Positions 39,332 to 48,051 are shown, numbered from the stretch's first letter. The stretch: DNA of 64,000 nt from Verrucomicrobiota bacterium (GCA_021413925.1 JAIOPL010000015.1:105409-169408); one strand, 5' to 3'. Made by a program: numbers and translations. Notes: generated from the letters alone by a model not told the origin.

Positions 39332-39991
39332 ATGGCACAAGCCGGTCTTTTCATCACATTCGAGGGTTCGGAGGGGTGTGGCAAATCCACCCAGATTCGT
39401 CGCCTTTCTGAATTTCTGCGTTCCTTGGAACGTGAGGTGGTCGTGCTGAGGGAGCCGGGCGGCACTCCCATCGGCGAGTCGATCCGGAATCTACTCCAGT
39501 ATGACGAGTCTGCCGGAGCGATGACGCCTGAGGCTGAGTTGCTCCTGTTTGCCGCCAGCCGCGCCCAGTTGGTGAGAGAAGTCATTAGGCCTGCCCTGGC
39601 CCGAGGAGCGGTTGTTTTGTGCGATCGGTTCCTCGATTCCACAACGGTCTACCAGGGGGTTGCGAGGGCGTTGGATTCGCATGAGGTATCGAGGATCAAT
39701 GACTTTGCGGTGGGAGAGACGCTTCCCGATCTGACCCTTCTGCTGGATCTGGATGCCACCGAGGGGCGTTCCCGCGCCTCCGCGCGGAAGGGACCCGCCG
39801 ACCGTATGGAGCAGGAGAATGAATCATTCTACGAAGCAGTGCGACAGGGTTATCTCAAGCTGGCTGCGGAGCATTCCGGACGCTTTGAACTGATCGATGC
39901 CTCATCGGATGAGGAGAGTGTGGAGTCTGCCATCAGGAAGGTTCTGATGGAGCGTTTTCAGATTCAGGGAGGGGCTCATGGCATTCACTAG
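39332..39991 (+). CDS. tmk: thymidylate kinase
   Basis: 219 residues. P-loop EGSEGCGKST at 11-20, the DR(Y/F) motif as LCDRFLDSTTVYQG near 95-108, LREPGGTPIGESIR near 40-53, and the LID-like RSRASARKGPADRMEQEN region. Phosphorylates dTMP to dTDP. It overlaps holB by 14 bp; tmk-holB is a common bacterial pair. Confidence 0.97.
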   Translation: MAQAGLFITFEGSEGCGKSTQIRRLSEFLRSLEREVVVLREPGGTPIGESIRNLLQYDESAGAMTPEAELLLFAASRAQLVREVIRPALARGAVVLCDRFLDSTTVYQGVARALDSHEVSRINDFAVGETLPDLTLLLDLDATEGRSRASARKGPADRMEQENESFYEAVRQGYLKLAAEHSGRFELIDASSDEESVESAIRKVLMERFQIQGGAHGIH

Positions 39992-40925
39992 GGAAGAAGC
40001 CTTCCGTCTGCTGGAGAAGGCCCTTGCGGAGGGGCGCCTCGGTCATGCCTATCTGATTTCGGGATCCCCCGGATCCGGGGTTCAGGAGTTTGGCAATGAG
40101 CTAGCCGCTCTTTTTCTGGGTTCAGGCGAAATCACCGTGGAGAAGGATCCCGACTTCCATGCTATCGAACCAGAATCCAAATCCCGCAAACTCCTCACCG
40201 AGCAGGTGAGGGAACTGGAGCATGCGATCCACCGCAAGCCAGAGCGAGGCTCCCGCAAGGTGGCGGTAGTCCGGGATGCGGATCGCCTCATGCCCCAGGC
40301 CGCGAATGCATTCCTGAAGACGCTAGAAGAGCCGCCGGATGGGACTCTCCTGATCCTCACGACGGAACTCCCGGAGGCACTGCTGGAGACCATCCGATCG
40401 CGCTGCATCTCCGTGGTCCTGCATTCATCCACTCCCCGTGCGGTGGGATCAAGGGAGGAACGTCTCGCGAGGAAACTGACTGAGTTCTTCGGGCCTGGAT
40501 CGAAAACCGATGCCACGGCTGCCTTCGGCCTCACGCGGGTGTTCCGCGACCTCATCGAGGAGGTGCGCGAAGAAGCTGCCGAGAGAACCAAGGAGGAGCT
40601 GGCAGCGGAGAAGGCTCACTTCGGAAAGACCACCGAGGGAGACTGGGAGAATCGAGAGGAGGTTCTCAAGGCAAGCTCCGAGGCCGAGGTCCTGCAGGAG
40701 CGTTCACTCTTACTCGGAGTAGTGGCTGATTATTTCGGTGGCCTGCTCCGTAAGATCCATGCCCATCATGAGGGAGACTCCGCGGCATTGGATGAATCCC
40801 GAAGACTGATCCGCTCTCTTGATGCTGTGGAAAAGCTCCGAAGCAGTCTGGAGCGTGGCATTCAGGAGGGGCTCGCCCTGGAGGCGGGATTTCTGGAACT
40901 GATGATGGCTTCTAAGCAACAATAA
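39978..40925 (+). CDS. holB: DNA polymerase III subunit delta-prime
   Basis: 315 residues. It begins with the clamp-loader AAA fold: LGHAYLISGSPGSGVQEFGNELAALFLG, in which the P-loop lacks the ATP-binding Lys (Val instead), as expected for the non-hydrolysing delta-prime stator. Then VAVVRDADRLMPQAANAFLKTLEEPPDGTLLILTTELPEALLETIRSRC, the classic sensor region of the family. No Cys4 zinc module is present between the strands. Overlaps tmk by 14 bp and is 10 bp from proB. Confidence 0.93.
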   Translation: MAFTREEAFRLLEKALAEGRLGHAYLISGSPGSGVQEFGNELAALFLGSGEITVEKDPDFHAIEPESKSRKLLTEQVRELEHAIHRKPERGSRKVAVVRDADRLMPQAANAFLKTLEEPPDGTLLILTTELPEALLETIRSRCISVVLHSSTPRAVGSREERLARKLTEFFGPGSKTDATAAFGLTRVFRDLIEEVREEAAERTKEELAAEKAHFGKTTEGDWENREEVLKASSEAEVLQERSLLLGVVADYFGGLLRKIHAHHEGDSAALDESRRLIRSLDAVEKLRSSLERGIQEGLALEAGFLELMMASKQQ

Positions 40926-40935
40926 CCCGTATCCC

Positions 40936-41793
40936 ATGAAAAAGCGTCCCGTTGTCCTGAAGTTCGGTACCGGCATCCTCGCCCGCGAGGGGGGATGCTC
41001 TTTGGATCCAAGCCAGTTCCGCAACCTCTGCGGGGAAATCGCCCGACTTGTGAAGCAGGGAATCCCCGTCATTGTGGTCTCCAGCGCCGCGGTCGCGGCT
41101 GGGGTCGATGCCCTTGGATTAAAAAAACGCCCCTCGGATCTGGCTGGAAAGCAGGCCTGCGCTGCAGTGGGTCAACCGGTCCTGATGACGGCCTATGCTC
41201 GCCATCTCGGCAGGCATGGACTGCGCCCCGCCCAACTTCTGCTAACGCACGACGATATTTTCGACGCGGGTCGCAGGCGCAACGCGAGTGTCACGCTTTC
41301 CAAACTGCTGCAGTCTCCGGGAGTGGTTCCGATCATCAACGAGAATGACTCTGTCGCCGTTGAAGAGCTTCGCTTCGGTGACAATGACCGCCTCTCCTCG
41401 GAAGTTGCCCAGTTGGTGAAGGCGCGCCTCCTGATCCTGCTGACCAGCGCGGATGGTCTGATGGCCAGCTCATCGCCTGCTTCAAAGAATTCCTCGAATC
41501 CCCCTTCTAAGCTCTCCTCTAAGAACACCTCTAAGAACACTTCTAAGCTGCAGCGCATTCCCGTGGTGACGGAGATTCGCGACGCATTCCGCCATGTGAC
41601 ACCCGACAAGGGGGAGCACTCCACCGGCGGGATGCAGGCCAAACTTCAGGCGGTTCAATCCGCCGTGGACGCCGGAATCGAGACAATGATCGCTCATGGT
41701 CGCAAGCGGGAACAGATTGCCGGTGCCATCGCTGGAAAGGATGTCGGAACCCGCTTTCCTGTCCGCAAGAAAAGAAAACAATCGAATTCATGA
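40936..41793 (+). CDS. proB: glutamate 5-kinase with low-complexity insertion, lacking PUA domain
   Basis: 285 residues. The amino-acid kinase fold is clear: RPVVLKFGTGILAREGG at the N-terminus, VIVVSSAAVAAGVDALG, AAVGQPVLMTAYARHLG, PIINENDSVAVEELRFGDNDRLSSEVA and GGMQAKLQAVQSAVDAGIETMIAHG. It catalyses the first step of proline synthesis. It lacks the C-terminal PUA domain of the long enzymes. Where other kinases read DGLYTxxP, here DGLMA is followed by about 28 Ser/Lys/Asn/Thr-rich residues encoded by tandem DNA repeats (41481-41550). The stop overlaps the next start by four bases. Confidence 0.92.
   Translation: MKKRPVVLKFGTGILAREGGCSLDPSQFRNLCGEIARLVKQGIPVIVVSSAAVAAGVDALGLKKRPSDLAGKQACAAVGQPVLMTAYARHLGRHGLRPAQLLLTHDDIFDAGRRRNASVTLSKLLQSPGVVPIINENDSVAVEELRFGDNDRLSSEVAQLVKARLLILLTSADGLMASSSPASKNSSNPPSKLSSKNTSKNTSKLQRIPVVTEIRDAFRHVTPDKGEHSTGGMQAKLQAVQSAVDAGIETMIAHGRKREQIAGAIAGKDVGTRFPVRKKRKQSNS
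41500..41550 (+). repeat. short tandem repeat inside proB
   Basis: Contains repeated cttctaag, ctctaag and aacacctctaagaacac words, about 12-bp periodic at 41518-41541. It encodes the Ser/Lys/Asn-rich insertion. The ctctaag word recurs in the spacer at 42661-42700. Confidence 0.8.
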
Positions 41794-42665
41794 ACGGAGC
41801 ATTTCTTACCCCGACTCGGATCCAGGCGATCGGCAGGAATACCTTCACGGAACTTGTCCGCCAGAAGGTCTTTTACTTCCTGCTGATCTTCGGCCTGATC
41901 GTGATCGGCAACTCGGCCTTCCTGGCCAAGTTCTCGTTCCAGGAGGAGTTCCAGATGCTCAAGGATGTCTCGCTCGGAGCCATGTCCGTCTTCCTGAGTT
42001 TGCTTTCCATCTTGGCTACGGCCACCCTGCTGCCTCGGGATTTGGAAGACCGTACGATTTTCACCATCCTCTCCAAGCCGGTGCCACGCTATGAGTACCT
42101 CTTAGGCAAGCTCCTAGGGGTCGTCATCCTCCTGACCGTGTCGACGCTTATCATGGGTCTCCTTTTCCTGGGTGTCCTCTTCCTGCGTGAGAACATGGCT
42201 CTTGGAGAGACCCGGATTTCCCTTGCGGGATCGCCTCAGGAACTGGCTGCCGCTCTAGCCGAAATCAAAAAAGCCGCCTTCAGCTGGGACCTCATCCCGG
42301 CTATGGCGATCCTGCTCATGAAGGGAATCCTGCTCTCCTCCCTGACTCTTCTTGTCTCGACGTTCGCGACCTCGGGGATCTTTGCGATCCTTGTTTCTGC
42401 CTCCGCTTATTTCATCGGTCATCTCCAGGTGACGGCCCGGGAATACTGGATGAGTGGTATCGGCATCCATTGGTGGACGCGGATCTTCACCGCCTTCGTG
42501 GCACTCCTCTTTCCCGACCTTCAGGCCTTCAACCTCAGCGATGATATTGTGGCAGGAACGGCTCTGCCGATGGGCATCTTCTGGCAGACAATTGCGCTCG
42601 GGGCGGTCTACACGTCCGTTTATTATGCCGTTGCGTGTTTTGTCTTCGAGAGTAGGGAGCTCTAA
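41790..42665 (+). CDS. ABC-2 type transporter permease
   Basis: 291 residues with six predicted membrane segments: FYFLLIFGLIVIG near 28-40, a long one around 66-84 (SVFLSLLSILATATLL), VVILLTVSTLIMGLLFLGVLF near 111-131, LLMKGILLSSLTLLVSTFATSGIFAILVSASAYFIGHL near 174-210 as two, and the last in TIALGAVYTSVYYAVACFVF. The segment PRDLEDRTIFTILSKPVPRYEYLLGKLLGV is the amphipathic coupling region of ABC-2/NosY-like permeases. No ATPase partner is encoded within the window near it. Substrate unknown. Overlaps proB by four bases. Confidence 0.85.
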   Translation: MNGAFLTPTRIQAIGRNTFTELVRQKVFYFLLIFGLIVIGNSAFLAKFSFQEEFQMLKDVSLGAMSVFLSLLSILATATLLPRDLEDRTIFTILSKPVPRYEYLLGKLLGVVILLTVSTLIMGLLFLGVLFLRENMALGETRISLAGSPQELAAALAEIKKAAFSWDLIPAMAILLMKGILLSSLTLLVSTFATSGIFAILVSASAYFIGHLQVTAREYWMSGIGIHWWTRIFTAFVALLFPDLQAFNLSDDIVAGTALPMGIFWQTIALGAVYTSVYYAVACFVFESREL

Positions 42666-42710
42666 GGACGCTCTAAGTAAGCCCTAAGATCCTTAAGATC
42701 AACCCACGCC
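42666..42710 (+). repeat. spacer with repeated ctaag words
   Basis: The 45-bp gap contains ctctaag, ccctaag and ccttaag in close succession, resembling the words inside proB 1.1 kb upstream. No Shine-Dalgarno sequence precedes the next start. Confidence 0.5.
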
Positions 42711-43508
42711 ATGTCAGGCCTGTCATCGCTCCGCCGGAATCTCATCGCCATCCTGATGCTGGCTGTCGTGGGTGCCGTTCTTCTGCCGTGGCAGGGAAAA
42801 CTTCAACGTGAGTCCCAAGCAGCCCATTTCCGGACGATACCGATGAATCTTACTCTCCGGGAACAGATCGGTCAGTCGGGATTCCTGGCCGCATTGAGCG
42901 GATTCCGGGCGCCACTAGCCGCCTTTCTCTGGATCGATGCGCATTCCGCCTGGGAAAAGACCGAGTGGGGGCGTATGGCGGGGCTGTTCAATACGGTCAC
43001 CACGCTCCAACCCCACACGCTTCTCTACTGGGATATCGCCGCCTGGCACATGGCCTGGAATGCCAGTATCGCCGCCCTTCACGATACCAAGCAGCAGAGC
43101 GAGGTGCTGCGGGAGAGGGCGCGTCGGCAATACATCGATCTTGGCCGCGATTTCCTAGAACGGGGTATCCGCAACAATCCCGATAACTATCTTCTCTATG
43201 AGCGTCTCGGAATCCTGCTGCGCGACAAGGTGGAGGATCATAGTGCTGCGGCCGATGCCTTTGCCAAGGCTGCCTCCTTTCCGGATGCGCCCTCCTATAT
43301 CGGCCGCTTTGCAGCTTATGAGCTGGAAAAAGTTCCCGGCAGGGAACGCGAAGCATACGACAGACTCCTGACCCTTTATCACCAGGGAAAAAAACAATGG
43401 ATGCCTTCCCTTCTTACTAAGATCCGGAAGCTGGAAATCAAACTGAAGATTCCCCCTGATCAGCGCATTCCCGACGTAGGAGTAAAAGATTCTTCCCCTT
43501 CACGCTGA
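42711..43508 (+). CDS. membrane-anchored TPR-like protein of unknown function
   Basis: 265 residues. One N-terminal hydrophobic segment (LIAILMLAVVGAVLLPW, 11-27) probably anchors it, then a helical domain with LREQIGQSGFLAALSGFRAPLAAFLWIDAHSAWEKTEW and a TPR-like pair LGRDFLERGIRNNPDNYLLYERLGILLRDK / AAADAFAKAASFPDAPSY. I do not recognise a named family. It follows an ABC permease gene by 45 bp, and its stop directly abuts the next start, so the genes are co-transcribed and a role with the transporter is possible. Confidence 0.7.
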   Translation: MSGLSSLRRNLIAILMLAVVGAVLLPWQGKLQRESQAAHFRTIPMNLTLREQIGQSGFLAALSGFRAPLAAFLWIDAHSAWEKTEWGRMAGLFNTVTTLQPHTLLYWDIAAWHMAWNASIAALHDTKQQSEVLRERARRQYIDLGRDFLERGIRNNPDNYLLYERLGILLRDKVEDHSAAADAFAKAASFPDAPSYIGRFAAYELEKVPGREREAYDRLLTLYHQGKKQWMPSLLTKIRKLEIKLKIPPDQRIPDVGVKDSSPSR

Positions 43509-44237
43509 ATGCGCTGCGCGATCCTAGGCGATATCCATGCCAATCTGCAGGCGCTGGAGGCGGTGCTTGCTGATGCGAGGGAGTACGGGTGCACCGAGTT
43601 CCATTGCCTCGGGGATGTGGTCGGTTACAACGCGAATCCCCGCGAGTGCCTGGAGATCGTGAGGAATCTCACCGGGGCCTGTGTGCTCGGGAATCATGAC
43701 AAGGCCGCTGCCGGAGAGGACTCCCTTGAGGGGTTCAGTTCCTCAGCAGCGATCTCCCTGGAATGGACGAGAAGAGTCTTGGACGCCGATCAGAAGGCCT
43801 GGCTTGGCTCACTTCGTCTGCAACGGCAGATCAGGAAAACGACTCTTGTCCATGCGACACTCGATTCGCCGGAGTCTTGGGGATATGTCCGGACAGTGTC
43901 TGAGGCTGAAATGAGTATGGCCTGTCAACGGACCCCACTCTGCTTCATCGGCCACACCCATGTTCCCCAGGTTTTCGGACAAGGGATTGGCGAGATGCTG
44001 CTCTTTGAAAGCATCGACGGCGTGGAACTTCCCAGGTCACCCAAGCTGCTAATCAATGCGGGTTCCGTGGGCCAGCCCCGGGACAATGATTGGAGAGCCG
44101 CCTACATGATCCACGACGAGGAGAGCGGAGGTCTCTGGCTCCGCCGCGTGGAGTATGATGTCGAGTCGGCAAGCCGGGCTGTCCTGGAGGCGGGACTTCC
44201 AAGCCTACTGGCTGAGAGGCTCCATACTGCAGCATAA
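43509..44237 (+). CDS. calcineurin-like metallophosphoesterase
   Basis: 242 residues. All metal-binding motifs are visible in order: GDIHAN at 7-12, GDVVGYNANP near 36-45, GNHDKAA near 61-67, VHAT near 118 and GHTHVPQVFG near 150-159. This arrangement matches the YfcE/DUF2436-like single-domain phosphoesterases, whose substrates range from phosphodiesters to nucleotides. The start follows immediately on the previous stop with no gap, and its own stop shares a base with the GT9 start. Confidence 0.9.
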   Translation: MRCAILGDIHANLQALEAVLADAREYGCTEFHCLGDVVGYNANPRECLEIVRNLTGACVLGNHDKAAAGEDSLEGFSSSAAISLEWTRRVLDADQKAWLGSLRLQRQIRKTTLVHATLDSPESWGYVRTVSEAEMSMACQRTPLCFIGHTHVPQVFGQGIGEMLLFESIDGVELPRSPKLLINAGSVGQPRDNDWRAAYMIHDEESGGLWLRRVEYDVESASRAVLEAGLPSLLAERLHTAA

Positions 44238-45253
44238 TGCGGAACATGAAGAAGATCATGAAAGCCCCGGGACGCATCCTGCTGGTGAAGCCGAGCTCAC
44301 TTGGCGATGTCATTCAATCTCTTCCTGTTGTCTCGGCTATCCATCGTCACTGGCCTGAAGCCGAGTTGCGTTGGCTCATTCATCCGGCATGGCGCTCCTT
44401 GGTGGAGCATCATCCGGGGGTCTCCGGAACAGTGCTTTTTCCCCGTGATAAATTCCGGGGGCCGAGGGGATGGATCCGTTCGTTGGCCTGGCTGAAGACC
44501 TTGTCCGATTGGAAGCCTGATCTGGCGATAGATCTCCAGGGATTGCTGCGGAGCGCCCTGTTTGCACGACTTTCCGGAGCCCCGCGCGTCGTAGGGCTCT
44601 CCGATGCTCGCGAGGGAGCACGTCTGCTGCATGGCGAACGGGCAATCGTCAACCGAGCTGCTCATGCCGTGAGCCGGTATCTCTCCGTGCTTGATCTTCT
44701 GGGGATACCGTGTCCCACACATCCCGAATTCGAACTGCCGGAGGGAAGGCTGCCTGTGGGATTTTCCCCGGAGCAACCGTATGTGGTGATACATCCTTAT
44801 TCTCGTGGTGAGGGAAAGAGTCTCACGCCGGAAATGATCAGGTCCTTTGCTGCAGGCGCCGCTCCTGTTCGTGTCGTGATCGTAGGGAAGGGAGATCCTG
44901 GCAATAAATGGCCTCAAAACGTCGAAGACTGGAGCAATCGTACCGACCTTCTGGAACTCACGGCCATTCTTCGAGGAGCCTCCTTCATCGTCAGTTCCGA
45001 CAGTGGACCAATGCATCTTGCGGCGGCGCTACATCCTGAAAGAACACTCGCCATCCATCTCTGGAGCGATCCCTTGAAAGTTGGGCCCTGCTTTCCCGAA
45101 TCACTGGTCTGGAAAAACGGCCGTATCAGCAGGGTTGCAGAGCTTGATGATTCCTGGCGTGCCGAGGGGAGGGCACCCTCCGCGATCGAGATGGAGGAAC
45201 TCGGTCAACTCGGCCGCCTGGCAGCGGCTAAAAGTATGAAGTCCGAAGGATGA
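44237..45253 (+). CDS. glycosyltransferase family 9 (heptosyltransferase-like)
   Basis: 338 residues, GT-B fold. The N-terminus RILLVKPSSLGDVIQSLPVVSAIHRHWPEAELRWLIHP is the standard WaaC/WaaF opening; further on come DLAIDLQGLLRSALFARLSGAPRVVGL and the donor-site SDSGPMHLAAAL near 255-266. Such enzymes add heptose or related sugars to the LPS core at the inner membrane, which suggests an LPS-bearing outer membrane. ATGs at 44246 and 44258 are alternative starts. The last codons lie in a sequence that is inverted near 45305. Confidence 0.9.
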   Translation: MRNMKKIMKAPGRILLVKPSSLGDVIQSLPVVSAIHRHWPEAELRWLIHPAWRSLVEHHPGVSGTVLFPRDKFRGPRGWIRSLAWLKTLSDWKPDLAIDLQGLLRSALFARLSGAPRVVGLSDAREGARLLHGERAIVNRAAHAVSRYLSVLDLLGIPCPTHPEFELPEGRLPVGFSPEQPYVVIHPYSRGEGKSLTPEMIRSFAAGAAPVRVVIVGKGDPGNKWPQNVEDWSNRTDLLELTAILRGASFIVSSDSGPMHLAAALHPERTLAIHLWSDPLKVGPCFPESLVWKNGRISRVAELDDSWRAEGRAPSAIEMEELGQLGRLAAAKSMKSEG

Positions 45254-45313
45254 ATGATGGCAAAGTCCTCAGTGACTTCCGTTTGAAGTAGTCATCGGGT
45301 TATTCTTCATACT
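45233..45313. repeat. inverted repeat spanning the GT9 stop and the thiH leader
   Basis: AGTATGAAG (45233-45241, inside the last GT9 codons) and CTTCATACT (45305-45313) are perfect reverse complements. Around them the words gaaggatgaatgatg and caaccttcat extend the loose complementarity up to the thiH start. Same architecture as other spacers in the window. Confidence 0.65.
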
Positions 45314-45343
45314 TTATCGCTCAACCTTCATAATTTTCAGTTC

Positions 45344-46468
45344 ATGGGATTCTCTACACAGATCGATTCGGTTCTGGCCTCTCCACCTACGGAACTGAGG
45401 GCCTTTCGTCGTTTGCTGGAACCTTGTAGTGACAGGGAGTTGGAGGAACTTGCCCGTCGCTCGGCTTCGGTCACGCGCCGGAATTTCGGACGGACGATGC
45501 GGATGTTCGCTCCCCTCTATCTCTCCAACGAGTGCATCAATTCCTGCGCCTATTGCGGTTTTTCCCGGGATAATGCCATCCTTCGCGTGACCCTCGAGAT
45601 CGAGCAGGTCGCCGCCGAGGCGCGACATCTTGCCGCTGAGGGATTCCGCAATGTGCTGCTTGTTGCCGGCGAACATCCCAAGTTCGTCTCGGGAGGATAT
45701 TTGCAAAAATGCCTCGAACGCCTTTCCGGAGAGATCCCGAGCCTTTCACTCGAGGTGGCTCCGATGGAGACTGAGGAGTATCTACCGCTCGTTGCGGCTG
45801 GAGCAGAAGGCCTTGTTGTCTACCAGGAGACCTATGACCGCTCGGTTTACCCGGAGCTCCACACTGCGGGGCCCAAGAAAGATTACGACTGGCGTCTGGA
45901 TGCTCCGGAGCGAGCCCATGCCGCAGGATTCCGCAGGCTTGGCATCGGAGTGCTGTTCGGTCTCTCGGAATGGCGCAGCGAGGCCACGGCCCTGGCGGCT
46001 CATCTGCTCCATCTTCAGCGTGTCTGCTGGACTTCCCAGATCACGGTGAGTCTCCCGCGACTCCGTCCCGCAGCCGGATCCTTCGAGCCGAAATTTTCCT
46101 TCGACGATCGCGACCTCACCCAGCTCATTTGTGCCCTCCGTCTGACCTTTCCGCAGATCGGCATCATCCTGAGCACGCGTGAACCAGCTTTCTTGCGCGA
46201 TGCTCTGGCGCCTCTTGGAATCACGATGATGAGTGCGGGAAGTCATACTGAACCGGGCGGCTACACCGGACAGGGGGCTGATCAGCTCCATCAGACAATA
46301 AAAGGGAAAATGGTTGAGGCAACGTGTGGAAGCACCTCCGCCACTGAGCAGTTCTCAATCAGCGATGATCGCACCCCCGCCGAGGTCGCCGCCATGTTGA
46401 CGACGCGTGGCCTGGAGCCGGTCTGGAAAGATTGGGATGCCGCGATCCTCACGACGAGCGCCGCATGA
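45344..46468 (+). CDS. thiH: 2-iminoacetate synthase ThiH
   Basis: 374 residues, radical SAM enzyme. The iron-sulfur motif is CINSCAYC (Cys64, Cys68, Cys71), preceded by RMFAPLYLSNE. Tyrosine-lyase features of ThiH are LVVYQETYD near 166-174 and the C-terminal signature EPVWKDWDAAIL. It cleaves tyrosine to dehydroglycine for the thiazole moiety of thiamine. The stop overlaps thiS by four bases; thiG, thiF and thiE are not in the window. Confidence 0.95.
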   Translation: MGFSTQIDSVLASPPTELRAFRRLLEPCSDRELEELARRSASVTRRNFGRTMRMFAPLYLSNECINSCAYCGFSRDNAILRVTLEIEQVAAEARHLAAEGFRNVLLVAGEHPKFVSGGYLQKCLERLSGEIPSLSLEVAPMETEEYLPLVAAGAEGLVVYQETYDRSVYPELHTAGPKKDYDWRLDAPERAHAAGFRRLGIGVLFGLSEWRSEATALAAHLLHLQRVCWTSQITVSLPRLRPAAGSFEPKFSFDDRDLTQLICALRLTFPQIGIILSTREPAFLRDALAPLGITMMSAGSHTEPGGYTGQGADQLHQTIKGKMVEATCGSTSATEQFSISDDRTPAEVAAMLTTRGLEPVWKDWDAAILTTSAA

Positions 46469-46665
46469 CCGCGATCATTGTCAACGGGGAGCAAAAGGAG
46501 TCTAGGGCCGAGAGTTTGGAGGGTCTCTTGGTTGAACTTAGCCTGAATCCGTTGCTGATTCTGGTGGAATACAATGGCCAAGCATTGCCTCGATCGGAGT
46601 GGGAGGGGGTCAGGATTGTGACGGGTGACAAACTAGAACTCCTTTCCGTTGCCGCCGGGGGTTGA
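46465..46665 (+). CDS. thiS: thiamine biosynthesis sulfur carrier protein ThiS
   Basis: 66 residues, the family length, with the ubiquitin-like pattern: MTAIIVNGEQKE, the SLEGLLVEL helix, LILVEYNGQALPRSEW, and GDKLELLSVAAGG ending in the obligatory Gly-Gly that is converted to thiocarboxylate. The ATG overlaps the thiH stop, so the two are coupled. The frame is open from 46432 but that would add residues absent from the family. Confidence 0.94.
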   Translation: MTAIIVNGEQKESRAESLEGLLVELSLNPLLILVEYNGQALPRSEWEGVRIVTGDKLELLSVAAGG

Positions 46666-46684
46666 TTGTTCTTTTACAAACGTC

Positions 46685-47128
46685 ATGAGACCAATCGCTC
46701 TTCTCTGGGCTAACCGCCATCGTTCCCCTTCCTTAAGGGTAGATCTCCCCTTGATCCGCAGGATCGTGGAGGCGGCCTTGCCTCTCTGTGTCGCCAAGCC
46801 TCGGCACAAGGGCATACAACTTCCTCCCGAGGTGGAGATCACACTCCTGGGTGAGAGTGCAATCGCCAAGGTGCACGGGGAGTTTCTCGATGACCCGACA
46901 CCGACTGATGTCATCACCTTCGAGCATGGAGAGATCCTGATTGGCGTGCCGATCGCGGCGGCCAATGCCTGCAAGTTTAGTCACCCGGCAGACCACGAGG
47001 TGGCCCTGTGCGCTATCCATGGCCTTCTTCACCTGCTGGGCTACGATGATCTGAGCGCGCAAGAACGCACAATCATGCATGCCCGTCAGGAGGAAATTTT
47101 AGAGGCTGCCCTTCGGGAGGTGTGCTAG
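46685..47128 (+). CDS. ybeY: endoribonuclease YbeY (rRNA maturation)
   Basis: 147 residues. The metal-site signature is HGLLHLLGYDD: His112 and His116 are kept, but the third expected His is Asp122. The upstream DDPTPTDVITFEHGEILIG segment is standard (usually TDVLSFP). YbeY matures the 16S rRNA 3' end and takes part in ribosome quality control. The start MRPIALLWANRH at 46685 is chosen over 46649, which would overlap thiS. It is 20 bp from thiS. Confidence 0.92.
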   Translation: MRPIALLWANRHRSPSLRVDLPLIRRIVEAALPLCVAKPRHKGIQLPPEVEITLLGESAIAKVHGEFLDDPTPTDVITFEHGEILIGVPIAAANACKFSHPADHEVALCAIHGLLHLLGYDDLSAQERTIMHARQEEILEAALREVC

Positions 47129-47138
47129 CGTTCGGCTC

Positions 47139-47744
47139 ATGAGAGAGGCTGCCGTTCAGCGCGAGGAAATTCCCGATACGGGGGATTACGCCGTTGTTGC
47201 CCGCGCCGCCGAGCTCTGCAATCCCTTTCTCGATGCATTGGGTGAGGTGACCCTTTCGATCCGGGGGCCGGTGGCCTCCTCGGTGCTGAACTGGAATGCA
47301 TCCCTCTTCACCCCGATCATTTATCCGACACTTCTAAAGGTCATCGTCTTGGCGGCCGAGGGGGGGAGTTTCGAGCTCACGGCTCTGGATTGCACATTGG
47401 ATCAGGCGCTCCCCTCGTCCGTTCGACTGACGAGCCGCGACGAAGGAAGGAGGCTTTTGCTCGGTTTACTGGCTCCGCGTGGTGACCGTTTGATCGAGCG
47501 CTATCGTACAGCCGTCCTGGCGGGGAACTCACCCGGACATCACGCGATCACTCATGCTCTGCGGGCCAATCTGTTTCATCTTCCTCCGAGGGTGATGATC
47601 ACCTCGTACCTTTTGCAGGAGGGAATCGGTGCCGGTCTGGATGGCCGGGACATCTCCCGCTTCCTGATCGATGGGATAGGGGCGTCAAGAGACCTTCCCA
47701 GTCCCGAGCGCATCATACCCATGAGTCAGCCATGCAGGGAATGA
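47139..47744 (+). CDS. protein of unknown function upstream of clpS
   Basis: 201 residues, soluble, no signal peptide or membrane segment. Distinct stretches are LNWNASLFTPIIYPTLLKVIVLAAEGGSFELTALDCTLDQ and LANSPGHHAITHALRANLFHLPPRVMITSYLLQEG-like helices. I cannot name a family. The last 13 bases overlap the clpS frame and the gene starts 10 bp after ybeY, so it is part of the same transcript. A role in protein turnover is only suggested by neighbours. Confidence 0.65.
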   Translation: MREAAVQREEIPDTGDYAVVARAAELCNPFLDALGEVTLSIRGPVASSVLNWNASLFTPIIYPTLLKVIVLAAEGGSFELTALDCTLDQALPSSVRLTSRDEGRRLLLGLLAPRGDRLIERYRTAVLAGNSPGHHAITHALRANLFHLPPRVMITSYLLQEGIGAGLDGRDISRFLIDGIGASRDLPSPERIIPMSQPCRE

Positions 47745-48028
47745 ACCAACCGGGGCTTCTCGAGGCTCCCGAAGTAGAGCTCTCTGAGAATCTCGATCTC
47801 CCCTGGCTTGTCGTGGTGCACAACGATCCCGTGAATCTCATGAGCTATGTCGCGATGGTCTTCCGCCGGATCTTCGGATGGACGCGAGAGCGCTCCGAGA
47901 GGCACATGATGGAAGTCCATACCAAGGGGCGCTCGGTTGTTTGGGGCGGCGGCAGGGAACAGGCGGAGCACTATGTGCAGCAGCTCCACTCCTTCCTCCT
48001 GCTGGCGACTCTTGAGAAGTCTTCCTGA
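47732..48028 (+). CDS. clpS: ATP-dependent Clp protease adaptor ClpS
   Basis: 98 residues. The N-degron binding motif is WLVVVHNDPVNLMSYVAMVFRRIFG, followed by HMMEVHTKGRSVVWGGGREQAEHYVQQLHSFLLLATLE. It delivers N-end-rule substrates to ClpAP or ClpCP. HNDPVNLMSYV and RSVVW are the form common in Actinobacteria, where clpS is followed by a DUF2017 gene, exactly as here. The internal ATG at 47741 is an alternative start that would remove the overlap with the previous gene. Confidence 0.93.
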   Translation: MQGMNQPGLLEAPEVELSENLDLPWLVVVHNDPVNLMSYVAMVFRRIFGWTRERSERHMMEVHTKGRSVVWGGGREQAEHYVQQLHSFLLLATLEKSS

Positions 48029-48051
48029 GTCACCTTGAGGGACTAACGCCG

